51,453 nucleotides of DNA from Streptomyces sp. Its GTDB lineage: Bacteria; Actinomycetota; Actinomycetes; Streptomycetales; Streptomycetaceae. How positions within the stretch are numbered: position 1 is the first letter of the stretch; each line of letters starts with the position of its first letter. Positions 25,985 to 34,911 of the stretch are shown here, in pieces. The stretch is from contig NZ_JAPSKQ010000029.1 of assembly GCF_031181555.1 (NCBI RefSeq), forward strand, positions 1-51,453, written 5' to 3'. Made by a program: the position numbers and the translations under genes. The notes beneath the pieces are model-generated. The model saw only the letters and a program-made list of their open reading frames with translations, did no database searches and had not been told where the DNA came from.

Positions 25985-27819
25985 CGGGATTCTTCGAACG
26001 GATGGCCCGGCGCGCACTCGGGACGGAATCGCGGCTGGTCCTGCGCCGCGGCTCCCGCTACGAGCCCCCGGCCCGGCCCGGCGAACGGCGCACGCTCGAG
26101 GACATGTCCGAGGACACGTCGCCCTGGACCCCTCCCGCGCCGGCGGTGGACGACGTGCCCGATGCGGCCGTCGGAAAGCGTGCCGAGGGGGTGTCCTCTG
26201 CGGCCGTTGCGACGGCCCCGGTGCCCACCGGCGAGGTGACCGCCCCGGCGGGGGCGGCGGACGCCGTACCGCAACCGCCGCCGGGGCCGACGGGCGTCCC
26301 TTCCGTCGGTCGATCGGCGGCCTTTCACCCTGGACCGGTTCCACCGGTCCCCGCCGTCACCCCGGCGGAGGGCGTCACGGCGCCCGGCGGAGACGAGGAG
26401 ACCGCGTCGCCGGGCGACCATGCGTCGGAGACCGCGGTTGCCGCTCCGTCCCCGGGCGAATCCGGGAGCCCTTCTCGTCACGCAGGAGTCAGGGGCGAGG
26501 AGCCGGAGCACGCCCGGTCACCGCACGCGGACACCCGCCCCTCCCGCGCCGGTTGGCCGCCGCCGTCGTCGACGGCCGCGCCTGGTGCCCCGGTCGCCGG
26601 CCGCTCCGGAACGGTGGGAGCGGGCGCCCACGGCGTGCGCGAGCCGGACCTCGGCCAGGCGCCCGGTACGACACCGCCGACGTCACCTGACGCCCCCGGC
26701 ACGCACGGCGTCCCGCGCGACGCCGACCGGCCGCCCGCCGCGAGCGGGTCGCCGGCGCCCCAGGAGGGCCGCGGGCAGGCCGGGAGGACCGGGCCCGGCG
26801 TTGACGCCGGGTCTTCCGCGCGACGTCCCTCCCGCAGCCGTTCCCCCGGGTCGGCCACCGGCACCGAGGACACCGCACTCCTGAACGCCGTCGGCCCTGA
26901 GGCCGCACCGCCACCCGCCGCGCCGCCCGCCGCGGCGGACGACCACGGTCGGGAGCAGCCCGCCGCGCGGACCGACCGGTCCCCCGGAACGGCGGCGCCT
27001 GTGGCGCCACCGCCCGACGGGCCTTCCCCCCGAAGCCGCCCCGTCCGGCGACCGGCTCGGCCCTCTCCCGTGCCGCAGGCGCCACGGCCGGAACCGGTGT
27101 CCGCCACCGCTCCGCCAAGGGGCGAGGACACCGGCCCGGCCGGCTCCCCGGGCCGTCCCGCGTCCTTGCCCGGCCACGAGCGGTCCCGGAAGCACGTGCA
27201 GGCCGGCCACCCGTCGCCCGGCCGGGCGCCCCACCGGGCGGAAGCCGGGAGGACAGGCGCCGCGCCGTCCGCGGACACGCGAACGGATCCGTTCCGGGAA
27301 CACCGCCCGCAGCACCAAGGGCGGGCCGGCGCCGACGCGCGGTCACCGCAGCCGACCCGCCCCGGCGCGAGCCCTCCCGCGTTCCCCGACAGCCCGGCTC
27401 CGGCCGGTGCCGGGACCCCGCAGCGGCCGGAGCCGGCGCCCTCGGGCCCTCGGAAGCGGCACCCCGGGCCCCAGACGCCCGACACGGTGGAGCTGGTCCG
27501 TGACCATGTGGTGCCGGTGCTCACCGGGCGGGGGGTGCTGCCCCCCTCCGCCCCGGTCGAGGTCAGGACGGCCGAGGCCGGGGAGCCCGCGCCGGCTCCG
27601 CGTGCGGGTACGGCCACCGTCCGTACCACGGCGGCCCGTCGGACTCCCTCCGCGTACGACGACGCCTCCGGCACTCCGGCCGTCCATCTGCACATCGCCC
27701 GGATCGAAGTCCTCCCGCCCGCGCCGCCGCCGGCCCCGGCCGCGCCTGCACCGGTCCGTCCCGCGCCGCGCGTCGACCTGGACGCCTACCTGGCCCGGAG
27801 GGACAAGGAGAACCGTTGA
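25981..27819 (+). CDS. Long proline-rich eCIS-linked protein
   Basis: The 612-residue protein has short ordered ends and a very long disordered middle. The N-terminus reads GFFERMARRALGTESRLVLR and the C-terminus HLHIARIEVLPPAPPPAPA then RVDLDAYLARRDKENR. About 550 residues between them are Pro, Ala, Gly, Thr and Arg, with no fold. The GTG start overlaps the upstream stop by four bases, and its own stop overlaps the next TTG. The conserved ends and coupling argue for a real role. No tape-measure gene is otherwise visible in the window, but this composition is unlike a helical tape measure. Function unknown. Confidence 0.75.
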   Translation: MTGFFERMARRALGTESRLVLRRGSRYEPPARPGERRTLEDMSEDTSPWTPPAPAVDDVPDAAVGKRAEGVSSAAVATAPVPTGEVTAPAGAADAVPQPPPGPTGVPSVGRSAAFHPGPVPPVPAVTPAEGVTAPGGDEETASPGDHASETAVAAPSPGESGSPSRHAGVRGEEPEHARSPHADTRPSRAGWPPPSSTAAPGAPVAGRSGTVGAGAHGVREPDLGQAPGTTPPTSPDAPGTHGVPRDADRPPAASGSPAPQEGRGQAGRTGPGVDAGSSARRPSRSRSPGSATGTEDTALLNAVGPEAAPPPAAPPAAADDHGREQPAARTDRSPGTAAPVAPPPDGPSPRSRPVRRPARPSPVPQAPRPEPVSATAPPRGEDTGPAGSPGRPASLPGHERSRKHVQAGHPSPGRAPHRAEAGRTGAAPSADTRTDPFREHRPQHQGRAGADARSPQPTRPGASPPAFPDSPAPAGAGTPQRPEPAPSGPRKRHPGPQTPDTVELVRDHVVPVLTGRGVLPPSAPVEVRTAEAGEPAPAPRAGTATVRTTAARRTPSAYDDASGTPAVHLHIARIEVLPPAPPPAPAAPAPVRPAPRVDLDAYLARRDKENR

Positions 27820-29072
27820 GCAACCACCTGGCGATCGCCACGGCGACGTCGGCACTGCGCTACGTACTCGCCCGGGCGCTGCACGAGCAGCACCCGGGCG
27901 CGGTGGCGGACGCCCAGGTGACGACGCTGCGGCCCGACCGCCTCGGGTCCGCCGACCTCGTCCACTCGGCCGGCGTCAACGTCTTCCTCTACCGGGTGAC
28001 GCCCAACGCCGCCCTGCGTTCGGCCGACCTGCCGGGGCGCGACCACGAGGCGGCGTTCCTCAGCCGCCCGCTGCAGGCGCTGGACCTCCACTACCTCATC
28101 ACCTGCCACGGGAAGGACTCGGCCCTGGAGGCGCAGCGGCTGCTCGGCCGCGCCGTCACCGCTCTCGCCGTGAACCCGGTGCTCGGCCCGCGGCTGGTGG
28201 CCGCAGCCGTGGACGCCTACGCCGGCGTGGACGACACCGCGTTCCTCAGGGAGTCCGACCTCGCCGCCCAGCGGGAACCCGTCAGGATCACCCCCACCAC
28301 CCTGTCGTCCGACGAGCTGTCGAAGCTCTGGTCCGTCTTTCCGCAAACGCCCTACCAGCTCTCGGTGACCTACACCGCCACCGTTGTCCTGGTGGAGGAG
28401 CCGGTCACCACCCACAGGGCGTTGCCGGTCCGGGAGCGGGCCGTCACCGTTCACGCGGCGCCCGCGCCGCGGCTGACGTCCGTCGGCGGGGCCGGGGCGA
28501 ATTCGCCGGCCGTGTCCGGGGATCCGCTCGTGCTCCGGGGCGAGCGGCTGCTCGGCCCCGTCACCCGGGTGCGGATCGGTCCCGTGGAACTCGACCCGCT
28601 GCCCGGCGGCACGTCGTCGCTGCTGAGCGTCGCGACCGGCGACGTCGTGCCCGCGGGGCTGCATCCCGTCCAAGTGCTCCACCTCACCGCGGAGGAACCC
28701 GGCGACGGTCCGCCGCGGGTGGCCGGCGCGTCCAACGCGCTGCCCGTCACCGTGCGGCCGACGGTGACGCGGGCGGTGTCCGGTAAGACCGGCGTCCTGC
28801 TCGACCTGACGCCCCCGCTGTTCGCCTGCCAGCAGGCGACCCTCCTGTTCTCCAGACCTCCCGGTTCCGGCGGGATCGGCCCCGGCACAGTGACCGTCGT
28901 CCTGCCGCCCAAGGCCCCGGGCACCCCGCCCCAGCCCATGCTGCGGGTGTCCCACGGCGAGGTGCCCTCCGGCGCGTGGCTGGTCCGGGTACAGGTGGAC
29001 GGGGTCGACAGCCTTCCGGAGCCGGTGGACCAACCGCACGGTTCCCCCGCCGTCCCGCTCCGGCCGTCATGA
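27816..29072 (+). CDS. DUF4255 tail cap (terminator) protein
   Basis: The 418-residue product has a DUF4255 N-terminal domain (SNHLAIATATSALRYVLARA, NVFLYRVTPNAALR, LDLHYLITCHGKDSALEAQR, then QTPYQLSVTYTATVVLVEE). It corresponds to Afp16/Pvc16, which caps the tube and sheath end. Residues 205-418 are an extra, Ig-like beta-rich extension with a GERLLGPVTRVRIG segment. Translation starts at a TTG after AAGGAG; it overlaps the preceding stop by four bases, and its own stop overlaps the ATPase ATG. Confidence 0.9.
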   Translation: MSNHLAIATATSALRYVLARALHEQHPGAVADAQVTTLRPDRLGSADLVHSAGVNVFLYRVTPNAALRSADLPGRDHEAAFLSRPLQALDLHYLITCHGKDSALEAQRLLGRAVTALAVNPVLGPRLVAAAVDAYAGVDDTAFLRESDLAAQREPVRITPTTLSSDELSKLWSVFPQTPYQLSVTYTATVVLVEEPVTTHRALPVRERAVTVHAAPAPRLTSVGGAGANSPAVSGDPLVLRGERLLGPVTRVRIGPVELDPLPGGTSSLLSVATGDVVPAGLHPVQVLHLTAEEPGDGPPRVAGASNALPVTVRPTVTRAVSGKTGVLLDLTPPLFACQQATLLFSRPPGSGGIGPGTVTVVLPPKAPGTPPQPMLRVSHGEVPSGAWLVRVQVDGVDSLPEPVDQPHGSPAVPLRPS

Positions 29073-30952
29073 GCGGACCCACGCCCGCCGACGTGTGGGA
29101 GAACGCCAACCGCGACCATCTCGTCGCCGAGCTGGGCATCCTCAGACTGCTGCTGCGTCTTGACGCTACCGACACCGACCGCCGAAAGGCGGAGGAGGCC
29201 CTTGCCTCGGCCCGCCGCCTACTGCCCGGGGAGAGCGCCCTGGACCGGGTGGCACGGGGCTTCGGCCTCTCCGCCTTCGAACGGTCACTCCTCCTGCTGG
29301 TGGCCGGCCCCGACCTCGTCGCGGCGGTGGGCGAGGAGCTGATGGCGGCCTGCGGCTCCGCTCGGCCTTCCTTCGGCGCCGCGCTCTCCGTCCTTCCGGA
29401 GGCGCACTGGAGCGCGCTGACTCCCTCGGCGCCACTGCGCCGCTGGAACCTGGTACGCCTCCTCGACCCCTCCGCACCGACGTTCAGCCCGCTGGCGGTC
29501 GACGAGCGGGTCCTGCACCATCTGGCGGGTGCCGGATACCTGGACCCCGAACTGGCGGCGGTGGCGCGCCCCGTACCCGCCCCGCCGTACCTGCCCGGGT
29601 CGCTGCGGCTGGCTGCGGTTTCGGTGGCCGAGTCCTGGGCCCACCGGCGGGCCGTCCACCTGTACGGTCCGCAGGCGGCGAATCTGCGCGCGGTGGCCGC
29701 TGCGGCGGCCGCCCGAGGGGATCGGACGCTGCTGGTGGCGCAGGTCGCCGACCTGCCCTCCGACGCCGGCGAGCTGTGCCGGACGCTCTGGACGATGAAG
29801 CGCGAGACCGTCCTGGCGGACTGCGCCTGGGGCATCGCCCTGGATTACGCAGACCCTGTGGAGCGCGACCGCGTCGCCCGCTTGGCAGAGGACCTCGGCG
29901 CCCCCCTCGCCCTGTTGTCGGGGGACCAGGCTCCGCTGGGCAGCCATGCCCTGACCGGTGTCGAAATCCACCGGCTGGAACTGGACGAACGCCGCGAGCT
30001 GCTGCGGTCCGCTCTCCACCGGGCCGGCGCGCCCACCGCTCAGGCGGATCAGGCGGCGGGCGTGTTCGACCTGACCCTCGACGCCGCCGAGGCCGCCGCG
30101 CGGGACGCCGCCTCGGGAACTCCCCTGTGGCAGGCGTGCCGGGAGCGGGCCAGGCCGTCCGTCACGGAGCTGGCCCAGGTACTGCGTCCCCGGGCCGACT
30201 GGGACGACCTGGTGCTGCCAGAAAGCCAGCGGGCCCAGTTGCGCGCGCTGGTCTCCTCGGTGCGGCACCGTGCCACCGTCCTGGACGACTGGGGGTTCGC
30301 GGGCCGCCCCGCACAGGGCCTCGGCCGCATCGCGCTGTTCGCCGGTCCCAGCGGCACCGGCAAGACGCTGGCGGCCGAGGTGCTGGCGGCCGATCTGGGC
30401 CTCGACCTGGTGCGGGTCGACCTCAGCCAGGTGGTGAGCAAGTGGGTGGGTGAGACGGAGCGGCACCTGCGCGAGGTCTTCGCGGCGGCCGAGGACAGCG
30501 CTGCGGTCCTGCTCTTCGACGAGGCCGACGCGCTCTTCGGCAGGCGCACCGAGGTCCGCGACAGCCACGACCGCTACGCCAACCTCCAGACCGGCTACCT
30601 GCTCCAGCGGCTGGAGTCGTTCCGCGGTCTGGCGATCCTCACCACGAACGCGCGGTCGGCCCTGGACCCGGCGTTCACCCGCCGGCTGCACACCGTCGTC
30701 ACCTTTCCCTACCCGGACGTCTCGACGCGCGAGACCCTGTGGCGTGGGGCGTTCCCCGCCCGCGCCCCGGTCGACGGCCTCGACGCGGCCGCCCTGGCCG
30801 CCGAGGACCTGGCCGGCGGCGGCATCGCCTCGGTGGCCCTGTCGGCCGCGTACCTCGCCGCGGCCGAGCGGACGCCGGTCACCGGGGAACACGTCCGGAC
30901 GGCGCTGCAGTGGGAACTCGCCAAGTCCGGCAGGTCCTCGCTCGCGCGGTGA
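29069..30952 (+). CDS. eCIS AAA+ ATPase (Afp15-like)
   Basis: The 627-residue protein has a helical N-terminal domain and a degenerate first ATPase-like region (about 180-320, no Walker A), then a full AAA+ module: Walker A GPSGTGKT with Lys432, Walker B LLFDEAD with Asp484 and Glu485, and an Arg-rich second half (TRRLHTVVTFPYPD). Afp15/Pvc15 ATPases are needed for particle assembly and are not in the finished particle. There is no membrane segment. Its ATG overlaps the DUF4255 stop. It ends eCIS block 1 and faces the convergent M64 gene 84 bases away. Confidence 0.93.
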   Translation: MSGPTPADVWENANRDHLVAELGILRLLLRLDATDTDRRKAEEALASARRLLPGESALDRVARGFGLSAFERSLLLLVAGPDLVAAVGEELMAACGSARPSFGAALSVLPEAHWSALTPSAPLRRWNLVRLLDPSAPTFSPLAVDERVLHHLAGAGYLDPELAAVARPVPAPPYLPGSLRLAAVSVAESWAHRRAVHLYGPQAANLRAVAAAAAARGDRTLLVAQVADLPSDAGELCRTLWTMKRETVLADCAWGIALDYADPVERDRVARLAEDLGAPLALLSGDQAPLGSHALTGVEIHRLELDERRELLRSALHRAGAPTAQADQAAGVFDLTLDAAEAAARDAASGTPLWQACRERARPSVTELAQVLRPRADWDDLVLPESQRAQLRALVSSVRHRATVLDDWGFAGRPAQGLGRIALFAGPSGTGKTLAAEVLAADLGLDLVRVDLSQVVSKWVGETERHLREVFAAAEDSAAVLLFDEADALFGRRTEVRDSHDRYANLQTGYLLQRLESFRGLAILTTNARSALDPAFTRRLHTVVTFPYPDVSTRETLWRGAFPARAPVDGLDAAALAAEDLAGGGIASVALSAAYLAAAERTPVTGEHVRTALQWELAKSGRSSLAR

Positions 30953-31036
30953 GCCCGCCCGGCCGCCTCCTCCCGGTCACTGCGGCAGCCGGCCGCCCGG
31001 GGGTGCCGTCGGCGGACGCCCCCGTGGGCGCGGTGC

Positions 31037-31918
31037 TCAGTCCTCCCGCGCCGCGAGGTAGGGCTGGAGGGTCCGGCGGATCTGCTCCGTGCACACCGCG
31101 CAGAAGGGGTGGCCCAGTGCCCGCATGCGGCAGTCGAACTGGGGGCGGTAGGCGCCGCAGTGGTGGTAGTGGGCGCCCTCGAAGGCGCCGACCGTGGCCG
31201 CCGGCACCGGGCTGGGCCGGGTGTCGCACTGCGAGCAGTCGGGGTTGGACGTCGTCGGCATCGGGGTGGCCGGCAGGACGAGGTCCCGCCACTTGTTCGT
31301 CGCCCGGTCGGCGTCGACGGTGACGTTGGGCTGTGCGGGTTCGAAGAAGGGATGGCGGTCGCGGTCGGTGTCCACGCCGCAGCCGCGGTAGTAGTCGTAC
31401 TCGTCCGCCAGGCGGAAGGCGGTGTGGCCGATCTCGTGCAGGGCGATCTCGTTGGCGCCCGGTGCGAGGGAGTAGACCGCCACCGAGCCGCCGGAACCGC
31501 CGTACACCGTGGAGTTCACGGCGACGATCACCATGTTCCACTGGGGCACCTGATCGCCTGCGAGCGTGAGCACGGTGGTGTCGTCGACGGCCAGCAGCCG
31601 ACGGGCTCCGTTGGTGCAGAAGGACGCGTCGAAGTACGTCCGGGGCGCCGCCGCGGAGCCACCGCACTCCGCGGGGTCGGCGGCGCCGCTGTCGGTCGAG
31701 CGGACGTCCACGCGGTACACGTTGACGGCGTCGCGCAGGGAGTCGAAGGGCGGGGTCGCGAGCAGCGTGTCCGCGAACGACCGGGCGTCGTCGGCGAACC
31801 GGCCCATCTGCGCGCCGGTGTAGCCGTCACCCGTGATCACCAGGTTCCAGCGCCGGGCAGCGGGCCCGCTGTCGGCGATCTTGGTGGTACCGAGCACGGT
31901 TCCGTCGGCGGTGGTCAT
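31037..31918 (-). CDS. M64 family zinc peptidase
   Basis: The 293-residue enzyme resembles IgA-peptidase-type M64 metallopeptidases: RWNLVITGDGYTGAQM near the start, NEIALHEIGHTAFRLADEY with His161, Glu162 and His165, and Asp-Glu six residues later. The C-terminal part is Cys-rich (CSQCD, HHCG, CRMRALGHPFCAVC), typical of the family. There is no signal peptide, so it is not a Sec-exported protease as it stands. Its ATG is one base beyond the stop of the upstream 151-residue gene, so the two are coupled. It sits between the two eCIS operons. Confidence 0.85.
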   Translation of the reverse strand: MTTADGTVLGTTKIADSGPAARRWNLVITGDGYTGAQMGRFADDARSFADTLLATPPFDSLRDAVNVYRVDVRSTDSGAADPAECGGSAAAPRTYFDASFCTNGARRLLAVDDTTVLTLAGDQVPQWNMVIVAVNSTVYGGSGGSVAVYSLAPGANEIALHEIGHTAFRLADEYDYYRGCGVDTDRDRHPFFEPAQPNVTVDADRATNKWRDLVLPATPMPTTSNPDCSQCDTRPSPVPAATVGAFEGAHYHHCGAYRPQFDCRMRALGHPFCAVCTEQIRRTLQPYLAARED

Positions 31919-31919
31919 G

Positions 31920-32375
31920 TCACCGGCCCCCGTCTCCGGCGTCCGGGGCATCGTCCGGGCCCGGACGCAAGTCGAAGCGGGCGAGCTCGGCCGGAGGGGC
32001 GAGCCCCGGTGTGCGGCCGATCGGGCTGCCGACGAGCGCGACATGGTCCGCGGCCTCGATGTCGGGGACAAGGATCGCGAAGGTTCCCCGGGGGGTCTCC
32101 ACCGGGACCCTGGCGATGGACCGATCGGAATCCTCGGAGAAGACCTCGACGTCGTGCCGCACCGGATCGTGCAGGACGCATCGGTAGAGCGCGTTGTGCC
32201 CGGCGTCCCGGACCTCGGCCCAGATGCCCTGGGCCGACCGCTGGTCGGCCAACCGGTCGCTGGGCGGCGGAATCATCTCCACCCGCTGCCGGGATACGAG
32301 GCGGATGTCCGTCCCCTCGTACTCGAAGATCAGCCGTACCGCGTGCGGGTGGTCCTTGTCCGCTCCGGTGGTCAC
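31920..32375 (-). CDS. Partner protein of the M64 peptidase, unknown function
   Basis: The 151-residue product starts at a GTG after GAGGA. It is mainly beta (VRLIFEYEGTDIRLVSRQRV, RYRCVLHDP-like, ETPRGTFAILVPD) and has no signal or membrane segment. The sequence begins with a motif, LIFEYEGTDIRLVSRQRVEM, that I recall only from genes beside such peptidases. The one-base gap to the M64 gene suggests a stoichiometric partner. It could guide, restrain or load the peptidase. Confidence 0.7.
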   Translation of the reverse strand: MTTGADKDHPHAVRLIFEYEGTDIRLVSRQRVEMIPPPSDRLADQRSAQGIWAEVRDAGHNALYRCVLHDPVRHDVEVFSEDSDRSIARVPVETPRGTFAILVPDIEAADHVALVGSPIGRTPGLAPPAELARFDLRPGPDDAPDAGDGGR

Positions 32376-32850
32376 GTCGCATTCCTCTTCCGTGCGGACG
32401 CCGAACGTCCACCTTCATCGACATGCCTCTGCTTTCAGTGTCTGACCTGGCCCCGTGGCCGCAACCTCACCTGGCCGCGGTTCTCGGGGAGGCAAGCACT
32501 CCGTCCTTCCGGCTCGGGCAGCCGGCCGTGGTCTCAGGCGACCCGCGGTCACCCGGTCGGGCCCGGTGGACCACCGCCCGCGCCGAGGATAAGCGGGGCC
32601 TCACACCACGGAGTTGGCCCTCACCGGAACCACGGACACCCGCAACAGCCAGACAGTCACATCGGCCCGGGGCATGACGCAGGGTGCGGGCCCGTGTGCT
32701 TCGAGTGGCGAACCGCGCCGCGCCGGTGTGCACTGAATTGCCACCAGGCACATCGTCGAGGGCCGCCCCCACCGGGCAGGCGAGCCTTGCCCTGGCTCCT
32801 CAAGTGGTTCGGCTCGGCCTTCCCCCGAAATACATGTGGGAGGCGTTGCC
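32376..32850. other. Divergent promoter region
   Basis: The 475 bases between the M64 unit and the C1A gene have no supported gene. The stretch 32376-32470 lies just upstream of the M64 unit and 32800-32850 just upstream of the C1A gene. Confidence 0.45.
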
Positions 32851-33957
32851 ATGCCTGTGAACGACCCCATCGACCTCGTAGAACTCCGGGCGACCCTGGA
32901 GCGCGCCGGCAATCCCTGGCGAGCGGTCAGCAACTCGATGACACGGCTGACCGAGGAACAGCGCGTCACCCGGCTGGGCGTGCCGGTCGACGAAGCCGAG
33001 CACGCCGAGATCATGTCCGCGCAGGAGCAACAGACCGCGGTCGCACGGGAAGCCACGGCCGGGGCGGAGTTCCCCTCGTCGTTCGACCTCCGCGACATCG
33101 GAGGCCTGGACTACACGACACCCGTGAAGGACCAGAAGAGCTGCGGGTCATGCGTCGCGTTCGGCACCGTGGCGACCATGGAGCACGTGGTCCGGTACAT
33201 CGACCGGGCGCCGTTCCTCCCTGCCGACTTCTCCGAGGCGCACGCCTTCTACGGCTACGGCCGGGAGGCGGGTGCCACGTGCTCAACCGGCTGGCTCCCG
33301 GAACCGCTGCTCGAGAAGGCCCGGGACTCGGGCATCACCTTCGAGGACTACTTCCCCTACACGGACCGGGACCAGGACAGCAGCAGGCTGAACCCGGACT
33401 GGCCCAACCGCCACGCCAAGGTCGTCAACTGGACGAACAACACCAACGATCCGGCCGCGATCAAGCGTGACATCGCCACCTACGGGTCCGTCGTCGCCTG
33501 CTTCTACGTCTACCAGAACTTCTTCAGCTACGGGGGCGGGGTCTACCGTCGGCAGACCGACACCCTCGCCGGCGGTCACTGCGTCAGCCTGGTCGGCTAC
33601 GACGACGCACCGTCCTGCTGGATCGCCAAGAACAGTTGGGGAACCGACTGGGGCGAGCACGGCTTCTTCCGCATCGGCTACGGCGAGTGCGGCATCGAGA
33701 GCTGGCACACCTGTGGCGTCCAGGGTGTCAGTCTGCGGGCCTGGCTCGCCGACCAGCGCATCCTCGGGCTGTGGAGCAACGAGGTCGACGCCAACGTGTG
33801 GGCCTACGGAGAACTCCGCGGCTGGCTGAGCCTCGGCAGCAACGTCTCTTCGACCGACGCGGCGATGCTGACCGCACTCGCCGCCTCGAAGTCGGCCGGC
33901 GCGAAGGTGGGGCTGTTCGAGGACAGTGGCAGGGTCCAGCAGGTCTACGCCTGGTGA
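32851..33957 (+). CDS. Papain-like (C1A) cysteine peptidase with extra C-terminal domain
   Basis: The 368-residue enzyme has an N-terminal helical pro-segment (1-75) and a full papain domain: Gln95, Cys101 in QKSCGSCVAF, His243 in GGHCVSLVGYD and Asn261 in KNSWGTDWGEHGFF. Residues about 300-368 are a beta-rich extra domain (LWSNEVDANVWAYGELRGWL to QQVYAW) that recurs in the frameshifted gene next door. There is no signal peptide. The ATG at 32851 follows GTGGGAGG by seven bases. A chagasin-type inhibitor of C1A peptidases lies 640 bases downstream. Cargo of the eCIS or an intracellular enzyme are both possible. Confidence 0.92.
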   Translation: MPVNDPIDLVELRATLERAGNPWRAVSNSMTRLTEEQRVTRLGVPVDEAEHAEIMSAQEQQTAVAREATAGAEFPSSFDLRDIGGLDYTTPVKDQKSCGSCVAFGTVATMEHVVRYIDRAPFLPADFSEAHAFYGYGREAGATCSTGWLPEPLLEKARDSGITFEDYFPYTDRDQDSSRLNPDWPNRHAKVVNWTNNTNDPAAIKRDIATYGSVVACFYVYQNFFSYGGGVYRRQTDTLAGGHCVSLVGYDDAPSCWIAKNSWGTDWGEHGFFRIGYGECGIESWHTCGVQGVSLRAWLADQRILGLWSNEVDANVWAYGELRGWLSLGSNVSSTDAAMLTALAASKSAGAKVGLFEDSGRVQQVYAW

Positions 33958-34003
33958 GACCCGTGAGCAACGACATGGCACCCGAGATCAGGAGTAGTAG
34001 AGG

Positions 34004-34512
34004 ATGAGCCCGCAGATGACGAGCACGCTGGAGGCGCCCACGAAGGCGCCCACCGGATACAGCGCCGCACATGCCCCGGACGGCGGTGCGGGCAGACCGG
34101 TCACGCTGCCACCGGGCGTGGACGTGGGTCTGTCGGCCATCCCGCTCACCGAGTCCGGACGGCCGAGGCCCGACGCCAGGGCGGTCCGGTTCGAGGAGGC
34201 GGTCGGTGAGGCCCGACCGGTGGTGCACCCGGACAGCAGGACAACGGAGTTGGCCCTCCAGACGATCGAGGCCGGCGGATCCGCCACGGGGGCTGGGTCC
34301 AGAACGTCCTGGTGGACGGGATGTGGTCGATGGGCCAGACCCGCAACGCGTACCTGCACGTCAAGGGCGGCACGTGGAAGAAGGTCTACAACGGCTCGGA
34401 CGCCGCGTTCACGGTTCTCACCACGCTGGCGGCCCAGGCCCGTCAGACGGGGCGGCCGATCACCTTCCGGGAGGAGCCGGACGGGATGGTCCACGAGATC
34501 TATCTGTGGTGA
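34004..34512 (+). pseudogene. Protein carrying the C1A-associated C-terminal domain, frameshifted
   Basis: The first frame (from 34004; an ATG at 34016 is also possible) encodes a low-complexity, Pro-rich leader ending TELALQTIEAGG. A one-base shift near 34275 leads to RHGGWVQNVLVDGMWSMGQT and on to FREEPDGMVHEIYLW. That second part parallels the last 65 residues of the neighbouring C1A peptidase: W-x-N, a W-centred strand, a D-A-A-x-L-T-x-L-A-A helix and a final E/Q-x-Y-x-W. No catalytic domain is present. Either a real gene broken by a shift, or a sequencing error. Confidence 0.6.
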
Positions 34513-34532
34513 GCAGGCGCGCCGCCTTCGCC

Positions 34533-34560
34533 AGGGCCGCCCCCGGTCGGGGGCGGCCCT
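34533..34560. terminator. 13-bp hairpin between convergent genes
   Basis: AGGGCCGCCCCCG (34533-34545) pairs perfectly with CGGGGGCGGCCCT (34548-34560) across two bases. It sits between the frameshifted gene and the opposed inhibitor gene and can serve both. Confidence 0.8.
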
Positions 34561-34596
34561 GACCGTTCGTTCCAGCCGCTGCCCGGCCCTTGCCAC

Positions 34597-34911
34597 CTAA
34601 CCGCTGACCAGAATCCGGACCTCGCGCCGGTCTTGCACTGCGCTCTCCCAGGGCCGTTTCAACACGAGCTGCAGCATGCCTTCGCCGGCCGCAGGGGCTC
34701 GGACCCGCACGATCCGCTGCCCACCGGATCCGGGCAACGGCTGCCCGAAGAACTGATGGTCGTCACCAATCACGTCGAGAACGCCGTCGACGCGCTGGAT
34801 CGACCAGAGATAGCCCGTGGTGGCGTTCTCGGGAAGCTGCACCACGACCTCGTCGCCCGCCGATACGTGGATCCCGGAAGTCCGCAGGAGAGTGACTCGT
34901 ACCTCGCCCAT
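34597..34911 (-). CDS. Chagasin-type (I42) inhibitor of C1A peptidases
   Basis: The 104-residue product has the three chagasin loops that block papain-like active sites: ENATTGYLWSI (loop BC, usually N-P-T-T-G-Y), GSGGQRIVRVRA (loop DE, usually G-x-G) and LKRPWE (loop FG, R-P-W). The Pro before TT is Ala here. It has no signal peptide, unlike many exported bacterial homologues, so it should act in the cytoplasm, where the neighbouring unsecreted C1A peptidase would be made. The start is the ATG at 34911; its ribosome binding site is weak. Confidence 0.88.
   Translation of the reverse strand: MGEVRVTLLRTSGIHVSAGDEVVVQLPENATTGYLWSIQRVDGVLDVIGDDHQFFGQPLPGSGGQRIVRVRAPAAGEGMLQLVLKRPWESAVQDRREVRILVSG

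Noticed and set aside
31109..32677. 522-residue frame on the plus strand
   Set aside because: Antisense to the M64 gene and its partner, both of which have family or operon support.
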